Positions 24,858 to 37,585 of a stretch of DNA of 64,000 nucleotides are shown in pieces. The stretch spans positions 18,647,971 through 18,711,970 of the forward strand of contig NC_003070.9 of NCBI RefSeq assembly GCF_000001735.4, read 5' to 3'. Position 1 is the first letter of the stretch; every line of letters begins with the position of its first letter. A program made the translations under genes and the position numbers. A model generated the notes under the pieces. That model did no database searches. It was not told where the DNA came from and saw nothing but the letters and a program-made list of their open reading frames with translations. This stretch comes from Arabidopsis thaliana. Taxonomy: Eukaryota > Streptophyta > Magnoliopsida > Brassicales > Brassicaceae.

Positions 24858-27800
24858 ATGGATTCCGCTATTGATATCAGTTCTGATAGTGATGTCGAGA
24901 TACAAGAAACTAGAACCAGGCCTCAACATCCCCCACGGATAGCTGAAGGTTGCATTTCTGACCTATCAATTGTTTTATTTGTTTTGCTGTGAGGTTAGCT
25001 TTATGGAGTTGTTGATCTTGGTGCAGGATCTCATAGAAGAGATCTCTCTACGCTGAGACCGCACTTTCTTAGTGGGAGTTCTTCCGGTGCAAATGGCCAC
25101 ACTAAAACAGGACTTACAAATCTCGACTCACGTAATGGTTTTGAATCCAAGCCACTGCCTCGGGCAGAACACCATACACATATTCCGGGAAATGGGAGTA
25201 TCGTAACTTCCAGAATTCCCAATATCTCTGTTGGTGATTATGAGAAATTTTCATCTCAACAAGCTTTTAAAAGGACACATCCACCAACCTTTAGTCGACC
25301 TCCTTTTCCTCCTAGACCTGATATTGGTACAAGTAACGGGAATGCGAGTCACTTTCGTGGTGGAGCACATGATGATCTAGGCATGGGGCGTGTGACTAAC
25401 GGCACTCGGATCCTACCTCCATCTGTGGCGCACGGAACATCTGCGTCTCCTTCACATTTTAATGGATTAAGTGATCCAATGCATAGGAATGGCATAGGCG
25501 AAGAAAGGAATTCGGAAAATGACGAGAGGCTGATCTATCAGGCTGCACTACAGGTGTTCATCCTTATCCCAACTTTTGACTTTTGCGATTCTCATCTTAG
25601 TTTTTCTTTTGTGCAATGCACTTCTCTTTTTCGCCAGCTGTGGGGTTGTTGAACTTGGCCATTGAATGATTGGAATAGGCTCGTTTCTTCCTGTTTGTTT
25701 TATGTCAGAAATGAGTAATAGGTTTTTAAAGGTTCGGATGTCTCAATTTCTCAATGATGCTTGAGACCGGGTAACATGCTGAATTTCTCTGTTTTAGACC
25801 ATGTGTATGGAAGCATTGTTGTTCTTCCTTTTTGACAAACGAGAAGGAATAGGAACATTCACTATTGTTGCATTCGTCTCTTATTTCGCACTGTTGCATC
25901 AAGGTTATGATTTCCATTTGAAGAGTTTGGTGTTTTTGCATAATTCCCCTGGTATGAAATGGTGTGATTTAAAAATAAAGACTTTTGCCCACAATATGAA
26001 TTGGTGTGATAAGTGCTTAAACTTCTGATAATTAAGTACATGTTTTCTGCAGGAACTGAATCAACCCAAGTCCGAGGTCGATTTACCTGCTGGTCTTCTT
26101 TCGGTTCCCCTTATGAAGCATCAGGTATTCAGGTTTACATCATCTTTCAGTATCTGTCAGAATGGTCTTGTGTACTTAACACTGTTGTTTCTCAGAAAAT
26201 TGCATTGGCATGGATGTTTCAGAAGGAAACTAATAGTTTGCACTGTATGGGAGGGATATTAGCTGATGATCAGGTTACTTTTAATCGTAGTTATTTTCCG
26301 CTTAACTATCTATGATCTTACTAGGTTTCCCTCAAATTCCATTTGGTCTACTGCACAGGGCCTTGGTAAGACAGTCTCGACTATTGCGCTTATCCTAAAG
26401 CAAATGCACGAGGCAAAATTAAAGTCCAAGAATTCAGGCAATCAAGAGGCTGAAGCATTGGATCTGGATGCTGATGATGAGTCAGAAAATGCATTTGAGA
26501 AACCAGAGTCTAAGGCTTCAAATGGTAGTGGTGTGAATGGTGATTCAGGCATAAAGAAAGCCAAGGGAGAAGAAGCGAGTACTTCAACACGCAAATTCAA
26601 CAGAAAGAGACCAGCTGCTGGTACTTTAATTGTTTGTCCAGCAAGTGTTGTGCGGCAGTGGGCAAGAGAACTTGATGAGAAGGTTACTGATGAAGCCAAA
26701 CTTTCTGTTTTAATATACCACGGCGGTAACAGGACCAAAGATCCTATTGAACTAGCAAAATATGATGTGGTTATGACAACTTACGCCATTGTTTCAAATG
26801 AAGTTCCAAAGCAACCCCTGGTTGATGACGATGAGAATGATGAAAAAAATTCTGAAAAATATGGTCTCGCTTCTGGCTTCTCCATCAATAAGAAACGGAA
26901 AAATGTAGTGGGTACTACTAAGAAGAGTAAGAAGAAAAAAGGTAACAATAATGCTGGCGATTCATCTGACCCTGACTCTGGTACTCTAGCAAAAGTTGGG
27001 TGGTTCAGAGTTGTACTAGATGAAGCTCAAACAATTAAGAATCATAGAACCCAGGTGGCAAGAGCATGTTGCGGTCTTCGAGCCAAAAGGAGGTGGTGTT
27101 TGTCTGGAACACCAATACAAAATACAATAGATGATTTATACAGCTATTTCAGGTTTCTAAAATATGATCCATATGCTGTGTACAAGTCATTCTGCCACCA
27201 AATTAAGGGTCCAATTTCCAGAAATTCCCTTCAAGGGTACAAGAAGCTTCAGGCTGTTCTAAGGGCTATAATGCTACGCCGTACGAAAGGTATTTTAACT
27301 ATCTCACTATTCCTTTTAGTGGTTGGATTGGTGAGGGACAGGACTTGACAAAAGTGGTATATCATATGTCATGCATTTTCTTATTATATCTGCTTATATC
27401 TTAGATACTTTATAATGAGATTAGCTGTGATCTTACCTGAGCCATTACCTAATGATAGTCCTAAAGTTAAGTCCAATACTATTCTTCGGTTTGTGCATTT
27501 TTCCATTTCATTTTACTCTGATCTTCTGCTTTTAGATGATATATTTTTCATGTTACTCCTCTTATCCCTCAAGTAACTGTGTTGTTTTTGAGGGTTTCTG
27601 ATAAGTTGATACTCTTCTTCTGATCTGCGATCTAGGAACATTGCTTGATGGCCAGCCTATAATTAATCTACCACCAAAGACAATTAATTTGAGCCAGGTG
27701 GACTTTTCGGTAGAGGAGCGGTCTTTCTACGTGAAGCTTGAATCCGATTCCCGTTCTCAGTTCAAGGTGCTCTTTCTGTGCTCCTCCAAACTATCAGTTT

Positions 27801-29395
27801 ATCCTTGGTTTATAGCTGTGATCTGCACGTTTTTGAAAAATATGATACTTACGTAGTAACTAGCAACTTGATATGGTATAAACATAGGTTATGGAGGCAT
27901 TTTCGTTGAAAAAAATGTTTTGCAGTGATTCCTGATTTCCTGTCAAGTATGTGAGATGATATTTTTTTCTCTGCAGGCATATGCTGCTGCAGGAACTTTG
28001 AATCAAAACTATGCAAACATTCTTCTCATGCTTTTGCGACTACGCCAAGCTTGTGACCACCCCCAACTTGTTAAAAGATATAACTCAGATTCTGTTGGAA
28101 AAGTATCAGAAGAAGCTGTTAAAAAACTCCCTAAAGAGGATCTAGTTAGCCTGCTCAGTCGCTTAGAATCGTCTCCCATCTGTTGTGTCTGCCATGTAAG
28201 TGCATAATAATTTAGCAAATATAAGTAGCGTATCTTCAGGTTCGCCATAATCTAAGTCCCTAGCTGCTTGTTCTGATTTTCTTTACCCATAAATTCCGTT
28301 TTATTTTCTCTTTGCAGGATCCACCAGAAGACCCTGTTGTTACTTTGTGTGGCCATATATTCTGCTATCAGTGTGTATCAGATTATATCACAGGGGATGA
28401 GGACACGTGCCCTGCGCCTAGATGCAGAGAACAGCTTGCGCATGATGTTGTTTTCTCTAAATCCACGCTTAGAAGTTGCGTTGCTGATGATTTGGGTTGT
28501 AGTTCCTCAGAGGATAATAGTCATGATAAATCAGTTTTTCAGAATGGCGAGTTTAGTTCATCAAAGATCAAAGCTGTCTTAGATATTCTGCAGTCGCTTT
28601 CTAACCAAGGCACTTCAAACTCAACACAGAATGGTCAAATGGCTTCTTCCTCGCAGCAGCCGAATGATGATGATGATGATGATGATGATGATGTCACCAT
28701 TGTCGAGAAAACGAGTCTGAAGTCAACTCCTTCTAATGGAGGACCAATAAAAACGATTATATTTTCTCAGTGGACTGGTATGCTTGACTTGGTGGAGCTA
28801 TCTCTAATTGAAAATAGTATAGAATTCAGAAGATTAGATGGTACAATGAGTCTAATTGCCAGAGACAGAGCTGTGAAAGAATTCAGCAACGATCCAGATG
28901 TAAGTCGTATGCATATCTGAAATCATTTTTTCCTAAACAATTTTCTTAGTGGTGGTGTATGTGTTCCCTCCTTTTTTTGTTTTTTTGTCTTAAACAGGTA
29001 AAAGTGATGATAATGTCTTTAAAAGCTGGAAATCTTGGGCTGAATATGATTGCTGCATGTCATGTCATTCTTCTTGATCTATGGTGGAATCCAACTACTG
29101 AAGATCAGGCTATTGATCGAGCACATCGTATTGGACAAACTCGACCTGTTACTGTAACTCGTATTACGATAAAAAATACTGTGGAGGATAGAATTTTGGC
29201 TCTCCAGGTAAAGATCCCTTATAGCTGATACTTGTTTCCCCCCTCAGTTTCTCTCATTTGTGGTTGTGTGATTTTTGGTTATTATTATAGGAAGAGAAAA
29301 GAAAAATGGTTGCGTCTGCCTTTGGTGAAGATCATGGTGGAAGCTCTGCAACTCGATTAACAGTTGATGATCTCAAATATCTATTCATGGTGTAG
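24858..29395 (+). CDS. FRG2: SNF2-RING helicase-like protein FRG2 (Rad5/Rad16 type)
   Basis: SNF2-family ATPase with a RING finger inserted between the two helicase lobes. FRG1 and FRG2 are reported to act in RNA-directed DNA methylation in Arabidopsis (established knowledge; locus assignment from memory). The exons are 24858-24948, 25027-25553, 26053-26124, 26196-26273, 26359-27289, 27636-27766, 27977-28195, 28318-28899, 28998-29207 and 29291-29395, giving 981 residues. Motifs in order: Walker A as DDQGLGKT (the intron splits it before GLGKT), [16 protein letters not shown] box ([11 protein letters not shown]), LSGTPIQN, the C3HC4 RING ([28 protein letters not shown]), then [21 protein letters not shown] and [11 protein letters not shown]. 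All ATPase motifs look intact. A Lys/Arg-rich stretch (KKSKKKKG) lies in the large insertion of lobe 1, and nine Asp in a row come from a GAT repeat at about 28667-28693. Confidence 0.95.
28667..28693 (+). repeat. GAT microsatellite coding poly-Asp
   Basis: Nine consecutive GAT codons inside FRG2 encode a run of Asp in the linker between the RING and the second helicase lobe. Repeats of this kind are prone to length change, and pure codon identity suggests recent slippage. Confidence 0.85.
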
Positions 29396-30206
29396 CTGTT
29401 CTTAAATCTTGGGTTGGCGAAGTTTCGCTTCTTTCAGAATTTTGATCATGAGCTGCATTCTTGTGTTCTTCAGGTTCACAGATTTGAAATGAGGAAATAT
29501 GTAAATAACTTAGCTGTTGTCTCATAGTATATATAACATCAGAGTATATACTTTTTCTGAATCAGTTCATCCGAGATCTTCTTTCCTTTTGGGATCACAT
29601 TACTCTTTCAATCTTATTATCAAGGTGTTTTGATCATGCAACACTTTTGCATGAGAAACACTCTGTGAATTTGCTAAGACAAGATAAAGACTAGATTGCT
29701 TAAACAAAATTCAAATATAAATGAAGCAAGAAGATTAGGTTAAACTAGATTCAATGTAAATGAAGCACGTGAACTTTAGGTTACAAAGTATTTGGACAGC
29801 AGATAAGTCGTATACTCTTTGGATAGTGAACATGTCCTTTAGTAACCTAAATATATATACCGAGTTTAAGTTATTTACAATACACAAATGACAAGATCAC
29901 CTGCTTAAAGATAGGCAAAGTTTGGCTGGTCTCTGAAAGAATTTGGAGTTCTGAACTTGAACCGATCATCAAATTAGTTATCTTCAGCTCAAATTGGATT
30001 TGGTTTGGTATTACACCCACACCAGACCAAATTGAACCAACACACAAAGGCTTTACATGCAGAGGCAGTAGAAGCATTTAAGCCAAAATAGCATAAAGAG
30101 ACAGAAAGTCACCATCACAAAACAACTAAGATTGTGTCCCCATGTATACAAAAAAGAAAGGGACTCTGCTCATAACCAAAATAGAAGACAAACTGTAATA
30201 TATCAT
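29396..30206. other. convergent 3' spacer FRG2/SCL3
   Basis: The two genes point toward each other, so this should hold both 3' UTRs and polyadenylation signals. It is AT-rich; I see no open frame of interest or repeat. Confidence 0.5.
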
Positions 30207-31655
30207 TCACTTCCTGCATCTCCAAGCTGATACCGAGTATAGAGGTCGATCTTGCCAGCAAATTACTGCGCACCCGCTCTCTTCCTTGATTCTATACCCA
30301 TCAAAACCGCACCCTTGAAGCAATCTCCTAGCCTGCAACATCGCATAATAGCTAAGAGGAACATTCCCAAAACCAGCCAAATCGATCCTCTGGCTCCATT
30401 TCTCAAGCTTCTCGTGTCTTTCTCTTCTCTCAAATCCCTCGCAGGATATGATGTTCTTGATCTCCTCCCCGAAGAGCATCTTCTCCACTTTGATCCTATC
30501 TTGAGACGTTCTTGGAACTTTTGTTTCCAAGCAATCAAACAATGCTGCGTAGGTGTAAAGTGATTCTAATAGCCTCTCCATTAGTGTGGAGCCGTTGTGG
30601 TCTGAGTCTTGCTCAGTGACCACCATGACCTTTGGAGACAAACCCCAAATAGCATTGAGGAAGCTATCAGTCCTTCCTGAACTTGGTAAAGGCAAAGATG
30701 AGGCCGAGTCACCGCTAGGGCTATACCCATTGTTGTTACTCATATCATTCTCACGTGCCTCAGCTGCAGAGCCATGGCTCATCATTAGAACTCTCTGCAA
30801 GTCAACTCCACTAGGGTTGTTCTGAAACCGTAAAGCGCAGTTCTTTCTCATGAGATCATCATCAGAGGCCAAGAAGGTATGCAATTGAAGAACCGAGCTA
30901 ACGGCTAAGGCCTCTCCTGTTTTAACCCGCAACTGTTCTACATTTAAACAGTCTAACCTACTCACAACGGGATTAAACTGAAACGGGATATCGAGTTTCT
31001 CTGCTTCCTCAATGAGTCTATGAGCCATTTGTTCAAGCACTTCCTTCTGGTGATGAACACCAGTGATTCTCAAATGAGGTGGACCTTCAGGCCTAGAGTT
31101 AAAAGCTTGAAGCAAAGCAAGCCATTGAGCTGGCTCAGAAGCATCGAGATCAATCACATGAACCATCTTCTCTCCTTCCATAGCCTCGAGTATAGCTCGA
31201 TTAGTGAGCAAGTAAGAGACTTTGAGTATCGGGAACATCTCAAAGAAGAGTCTTCTAACATGAATCTCCTCAGAGACATTGTTAGTTCTTGTCTGAGTTG
31301 CGTTAAGAGCCTTGTAAAGACCAGGCCAGGACTTAAGGATTCTGTTAGCAAGCGCTTCGGTGAAGTAAGCAGCGATTCGCTGCATCGTGTCGCCGTCAGG
31401 AGAAGCGAGGTGAGAGAGCTGCTCGAGCGCTGCGTTAGCGTTTTGGAGGCTACCTGAAGCCACGTGGTTGGCACAAGTTAGCAAGAGGTGGATTAAGTAG
31501 AGACCACGCTCCTCTGGTTTGAGATCTTTGAGACAATGAAACGGAGATGAAGAAGCGAGGAGAGTCGGTCTGTTGAGTGACATAGTTGAGAAGACTTGAA
31601 GTGGTGATGAAGCTACAGAAGATGTTCCATTATCTTCTTGAAACATAGCCACCAT
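30207..31655 (-). CDS. SCL3: GRAS regulator SCARECROW-LIKE 3
   Basis: A GRAS-family transcriptional co-regulator. SCL3 works with SHR/SCR and antagonises DELLA proteins in gibberellin responses of the root endodermis (established knowledge). It is a single uninterrupted coding exon of 482 residues starting MVAMFQ at 31655; the frame stays open a little upstream but without an ATG. GRAS subdomains in order: leucine-rich I (LLTCANHVASGSLQ), VHIID as VHVIDLDA, leucine-rich II, PFYRE region (LFDCLETKVPRTSQDR) and SAW ending SVSAWRCRK. The N-terminus is short and has no DELLA motif, so it should escape gibberellin-triggered decay. A Ser/Asn-rich insert (SNNNGYSPSGDSASS) interrupts the domain. The 5' leader extends to about 32110 and has a splice donor at about 32034. 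Confidence 0.96.
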   Translation of the reverse strand: MVAMFQEDNGTSSVASSPLQVFSTMSLNRPTLLASSSPFHCLKDLKPEERGLYLIHLLLTCANHVASGSLQNANAALEQLSHLASPDGDTMQRIAAYFTEALANRILKSWPGLYKALNATQTRTNNVSEEIHVRRLFFEMFPILKVSYLLTNRAILEAMEGEKMVHVIDLDASEPAQWLALLQAFNSRPEGPPHLRITGVHHQKEVLEQMAHRLIEEAEKLDIPFQFNPVVSRLDCLNVEQLRVKTGEALAVSSVLQLHTFLASDDDLMRKNCALRFQNNPSGVDLQRVLMMSHGSAAEARENDMSNNNGYSPSGDSASSLPLPSSGRTDSFLNAIWGLSPKVMVVTEQDSDHNGSTLMERLLESLYTYAALFDCLETKVPRTSQDRIKVEKMLFGEEIKNIISCEGFERRERHEKLEKWSQRIDLAGFGNVPLSYYAMLQARRLLQGCGFDGYRIKEESGCAVICWQDRPLYSVSAWRCRK

Positions 31656-34204
31656 TGAAGGCCAAAAGCTTGATTTTGATTTACTCAGAACCAAAAGTAA
31701 CCTTTTTTGTAAAGAAAGATTTAAACTTTGAGAGACTCGTAACGAGAAGAACCAAACCCACGATTCGGAATTTCTTGAAAGATGCAGAGAATCTGCAGTT
31801 TAACAAAAAAGGGGGTTAAAGAACAGAGGAACTAGGGTTTGCAGAGAAAGTACTGAATTTTAAAAACCTTTGAATCTAGTTAAACTATTTGAAATAGATA
31901 TAGACGAAGAAACACAAACAGAGAGCTGAATTAAAACTTTCCTAATTTGATAAACTAAGAAAGAAACAAAACAAAATAATAGCAAATGATCAAAGAAGAT
32001 AACAAACAACAATAACCAAAGAAAAAAACTTACATGGATTTAGAGAAAATGTCTAAAGCTTTTTTTTTGGGAGTGAGAGGGTTCTCTCAATCTTTATCTC
32101 TCTATCCACGTCTCTGGTGGTTATCTTGTGAGTAATAGCGTGTGTGTGAAATGTTGTTTGTGTTTTGGGAAAAAACTTTAAGAAAGAAAACACTAAAACA
32201 GAGGCATTGTTCCTTTTGGCTCTACGTACCAGACAATGCGTGATAGTCGGTTTTGTCTTCTTCCTTTTTGTTTTTTTCGTTTCCTCTTTCTTCTTTCCTT
32301 GGTTTTAAGGAATTATTAAACAAAAGGTTGTCAAATTTTCCAATCCCATCCATCTATCTTATACTATTATGTGTACTAGTACTACATGAATGAATATCAT
32401 ATAAGAATACGTATTTTGATTTTGAGTGCTCTTAAAGTGGTGTAACATTAATAAATAAAACTGAATGAGAGTGTATTAGCTTATGTTGCATTTATAAATA
32501 AAACTGAATAAGAATACATCCATCAATCTTATACTATTATGTGTATTAGCTAATGTTGCATTTTCATTTTCTTTTAAATTTGTAAGACTTGTAGGAATTA
32601 GTCTTATTGATTATTTTTATAGTTATTATTTTATATAAAGTCAAGATAAGAGAAGTTTCACCTAGAATTTTCTTGATTTAGAGGAACTAAGAAGAAAAAG
32701 CAACACTTAATTATGAAGGAAGAAGAAGTTCAATGAACCCATTTGGCATTATACAAATTGGAATTATCTTATAATAGATACATACACGAATACAACATAT
32801 ATGTCTGTATTCGAGATTGGAACCTCCACTTTTATGGGTTTTTGTCATGGCATGAGGTGGATTTGGAATCATGACTATATATTTCTACATCAAAAAAATT
32901 GTTAAAGAGAAAAAAAGAAAGCTGTTTTGGTAAAATATTGATTCTGAGAAGAAGGAAACGTCCAAACACGCCCTAACAAAGACAAAACAAAACCCAAAAA
33001 CCATCTCTTTTGTTTTTGTTGTTTTGTTAGAAAAACAAATAACAATAAAAGAGATGAGGCTGAGGCTTGGGTGTGGGATTTGTCTGTCTTCTTTAAATGT
33101 TCATTGTCTTTTCATTACTTTTCTCTTTGTCTTTTTCTTCTTTTTAATGCCTACATTTTTGTCTTCTTCTCTTCTTTCTCTCTCTCTTTGTTTTTTACTG
33201 TGTGAGAGAGAACATTATTCAGTTTTTAAACTAAAAAGACCATTGACCAGAGAGATTCTACAGAAAAAGAATGATGCTATTTTACTACTATTGTACCTCA
33301 ACTTTTTTTTCATCTTATCAATAGTAAAATAGTACTATAAAGTGAGAAAAATATGCATCCATAACAACACAGTAAAATTGTTTTAGTATGAAATTTGTTT
33401 AGCTTTGACTACAAATTAGAGAATGGTAAGTTTTTGTTATTAAAAACTTTGTAGTTAGATCTCATGATATCCAAACATAGAATCACAATTTTGCTGAAGG
33501 AGCTTGGTACGAAGACCGCCTCAGAAGTAAATGATGGTTCTGTTTTAGCAACTTTGGATGCTGCTACTCGGGTTGAGCTTCTGAGCTCCCCTTCTTATGT
33601 CTTTTTGTTTGAGCATTTGTCCTCGTAGCTTTTTGTGTATACTCTCCACGTGGAGGCAACTCTCGTTTAAAGTTGAATGAAATGTTAGTTTGACCAAAGA
33701 AAATAAAAAATAAAGAATCACAATTTTGTGAAAACTGTGTAATAGTAGTTTTGTGGATCCTCCAGAACACCAATTAAGTCTAAAAGTGAAGTCAACTTGA
33801 TAATGTCGGTGAGTTCTTTGTGATTGAAAAACTGAAAGAACACTATCAATTCTTTGTGATTATTCATGTATTTTATAGGGTTCAAGTTCAATTAGTGCCT
33901 GTACTTATAAAAGACTTCATTTGATGTAGTTAAAATATTAGATGGATGAATCAACTTATTTGATGCATTAAGAAGCAGTATAATCAAAATATCAAATAAT
34001 AAAATTAGAAAACGGCAGGCTAACTTTGATAATCTAGGGAAATACATAAGTGTAGCTAGAGATTTGAAAACCTATAGCATACAAATCAGCAAAAGAATGT
34101 CTATCGCATCAATTTGCATTTTTGTTTTGGCACGGTCTTTTGATGATTCCAACGTTCGAATTAACGTAATAAGTAGAAAATGAGAACAACAGACTTCGTT
34201 ACAA
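31656..34204. promoter_or_regulatory. SCL3 leader, promoter and spacer to DWF5
   Basis: 31656-32110 is the SCL3 leader on the minus strand: donor (ATG/GTAAGT in minus sense) near 32034 and a possible acceptor CTGCAG near 31794. Upstream to about 33000 lies AT-rich promoter DNA with imperfect direct repeats of CTTATACTATTATGTGTA at about 32357-32374 and 32528-32545. A 54-residue open frame at 33464-33628 (+) is listed separately. The final part is DWF5 3' UTR. Confidence 0.45.
33464..33628 (+). other. unrecognised 54-residue open frame, possible gene fragment
   Basis: ATG at 33464 to TAG at 33628. The peptide contains LLKELGTKTASEV and ATLDAATRVELL, with a balanced amino-acid mix unlike the AT-rich surroundings. 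I do not recognise the family. It may be a relic of a coding exon or chance; there is no obvious promoter. Confidence 0.25.
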
Positions 34205-37200
34205 TCAATAAATTCCCGGAATGATCCTGTATTTGACTTTCTCACAATACAGCTTCCAATATTTCCCATACCTTTTTACCAAAACAAAACCCGAATATTG
34301 TCAGCAAATCAGAGTAAGATCAAAGAGGATGTGTAAAATAAATCATTTAGATTTGGTGCTTACTTTGATCGGCATCGGTCATCGTCTCTCTTGGCTCGAT
34401 CAAAGAGAAGAAGGGTGAGAAATATGACGTAGAAGTATGCCAAGAACTGGTTTAAACAAAGATGATTTATATGTTAAGTGCGTTTAACTTGCAAGAAGAG
34501 CTTCGAATATAGCAAATAGATGGATAGTATTTTACGTTATCGAAGAGAGCCGGTACGGTCCAGAAGAAAGCACTTAAGATCTCAGGAACATAATGGAAAT
34601 GACGAGCCAATCCCCACCTGCACATTCAAAGCCATTGATGATGAACAACGTCTACTTTTATGGTTGTAACTGTATAATGTAGAATAGTCTCACCATCCAG
34701 ACGTTAAGAGAAGACTAGTTTTAGTTTCACCAGATGTTGTAGTATACGACGCCACAATCTGCAACAAACCGAGAGACCAAGAGAGATTCATACACATCAA
34801 AATGTTTAGGTCTGAAAAGGAATATAGCTAAGTTCACTAAGCTAGTTGGGGCTTATTATGATCACACCTTTGACGGGGCCCTTCCCCAAACCAAACATTT
34901 CCCGTTTGTCCTCCTGAACTCTTGCCTTTGTCTATCACAGTCATAGTTTATGTAAATGCACAGAATTCCTGCAACGAGAATGTATATTGCCAACTGCAAC
35001 CAAAGACGGATATAGTGAAGTCTTAGGTACGGAGATAGGCATATATGTCCCGATGATCGTAGCATCAGTGGTGTTTTCATGAACAGCTTTCTTCTACTAC
35101 TAGAAAAACTGATATCTGGCAACTACAATCATGAGCATAATATGCAACGAGCATTTGATCAACAATCTACACTTTACTCTCTCCCGTCTGTTTTGTAATG
35201 GAAGATACCAAGTAATTCAATAACAAGAGTTAAGTGCAATTCCTAGAAATTGGGATTTTCACATTTAGCTCAACCTTACTTGTTTTTTTTCGTATAAAAA
35301 AGTGGTATCCTAAAAGTTTCTCATTGGATTAACACACAAAGACGATTTCTCTCTTCTAGACAAATTCAAAATTATGCACCTGAGTTCCGAGTTCGACGGG
35401 GTGGTTCACAAGGTACATGCCTGGAGAAGTGTAGACAGAAGGCACCCACACTAGACAACCCCAGCATATATAGAATCCAGCTGAAGAATCATAAATTATA
35501 AAGCATTGAAAAGTAAGCTTAAGTTCATGTGTTAAAGCCAGTAACAATAATCTGAATAATATGCTGCTGCCTTAGCCATATAAACAGAACTGGCAAGGAA
35601 ATTATAGCCAAACAGTAGAGAAACTTTTGTTATTACTACTGGCTTTCTTTCCTTGTACCCTATATGAGGATGTGATGATATAAATTTTATATATGTACCA
35701 GAAGCATACCTCGGTCATGTGCAATGTCCATGGTGTTCCAATAACCAGCTTCCCACCAGAAGAATTTTGTGACATACACCAGCATCAGGATGGTGTTCAC
35801 CAGCATTGAATCAGATACTTTGCCATTTATTTCATACTGGTTAAAGAAAGTACAGGAATCACAAATCAGAAAGAGGTGAAGCTCTCTAATGAAATAAGGA
35901 CTTAAAGAAACCACCAGACTATGTCGTCAGAGTGTAGTATTTACATAAGAATTATCCAGAAAATACCTGTTTTATGCAGTACGTGACTGCAAGAACTGCC
36001 CAAGACATCATTCCGAATCTGCAATTAGTAAACACCTTGATGTCAAAGCTCTTACCAATTCGAGGGTACAACTCCATGCCCTGCAAAGCACGACGCGAAA
36101 AACACAGTGAGAAAAAGATTGCCACAAATTGGATTGTGTTAATGATAAGTTGGAGCAAAAGAGTACATGGTGAGAGAAGATCTCAACTTGATATTGTTAT
36201 AATAACTACTGGATACTTTGTTCTTTTCCTTCACCGACAGACATTCACACCAAACTAGTTCTCTTGTACTTAAATCAATAAAAAGATAAATACTGCTAAG
36301 AACATTTCCGTTTACAGGTCTACTAAAATTGGAAACTTTAGTGAAACTTGACCTCCAAATGTCGAGAAAAGAGGCAAAAATATTATGAGGAGATGGCTAG
36401 TAAGACCAGAGTTCCTCAAATAAATCCCAACAAGCAATTTCAAAAAGAATGAGAATCTGATCAGCAGAAATAACTCACCCAATAGAAGTCAATTATTAGG
36501 TTACCACATGAACCAGAGTCACTTGATGAAGGTGCAACATGGCCCTGTACAAGAAAAAAAAATAAGTTTTAGCAACACAAAAGGTCAAATTCTACAAAAA
36601 TAGAGACTAAGAAAACAAAGAACACACCATTCATGCAATAGACACTTACTTTTATGTACAACAAAACACAAAATATGAAGCTTCCGAATATTAGTGCCGA
36701 AAATATTTCACCCAAGTGATCATAGACAATTGCAGGGTTGAAGATTCCAAACCTGAATAACGCACAGAAATGAACTCACATAGGTGCAACACTTAATCCA
36801 AGCTTAAGATACGTAAACAATAACTTAAACCAAACCAAAGTCATCGGAAACATTTCTTACCACCAAAGACCAAGATAGGTTGCTAGTGTCACAAAGTAAG
36901 CAGCCAGACCATTGGCCTGCAAGAAAAGAACCGTACAGTTGTCATCTGCATCAACTTCCACCACACAAGACTAAATGAACATACCTTGTAAACTGGTCGG
37001 TTTCCGGCTGGAGATATTGGACCCTCAACTCTTTTACCAGGCAGAAGCAGCTGAAGAATAGCTTCAAATGCTCCATAGCAAAATATAATTTTCCAAGCAA
37101 TCAAAGTGGGTCTTGGCCATATGTTGATAAGTCCTTGAACTCCATTCTCCCAAAAGAAGCCAAAGGTCTGAGTAACAGAACCATCCTGATGAACCATTGT

Positions 37201-37585
37201 GTACCATCTGCATCATAAAGAAATGAAACTTGTGAGCATTACTTAAAACTCACTAAATATGATTTTGTAGCTTTAAATCTACCCTTGTTTCCTAAAAATC
37301 TGGAAACTCACATTGGCCAGAGAAAGAATCATTGAATCGCTTTTTCAATTAAAGACTCTTATCAAGTCCTACTTAATGGGAAAGGATTTAAAGATATCGG
37401 CTATGCACTTCTCGCTATGAATTAAGGAGCCAGAAAAGTGTGCGAGTCTGATCTGAGAACTAGAATAAAGACTTGCGAATCAGAAATTGATGAGCTTACA
37501 GGAGAATGACGAAAGGTGGACAGAAGGCGAGAAGCGATAACATCGATGCGTAAGTAACGATCGGAGAATGTACAGTCTCCGCCAT
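34205..37585 (-). CDS. DWF5: sterol delta-7 (7-dehydrocholesterol) reductase DWARF5
   Basis: ER membrane enzyme that reduces the delta-7 bond of 5-dehydroepisterol on the way to campesterol and brassinosteroids; loss gives dwarf plants (established knowledge). I joined 13 exons, in coding order: 37500-37585, 36985-37207, 36861-36916, 36650-36752, 36479-36544, 35967-36080, 35710-35836, 35380-35480, 34868-34993, 34694-34758, 34536-34617, 34364-34446, 34205-34271. They give 432 residues, the known length. The ERG4/ERG24 family signatures are present: the LLPGKRVEGP loop, DFYWGMELYPRIG, and near the C-terminus GWWGLARHFHYVPE and the RDDDRCRSKYGKYWKLYCE box. About nine hydrophobic segments fit a polytopic membrane protein. 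The promoter faces the RING-CH gene. Confidence 0.96.

Noticed and set aside
26442..26738. 98-residue minus-strand frame inside FRG2
   Set aside because: Lies entirely antisense to a conserved helicase exon; Ser/Ala-rich shadow.
30252..31457. Several + strand frames of 79-145 residues inside SCL3
   Set aside because: Antisense shadows of the intronless GRAS coding exon.
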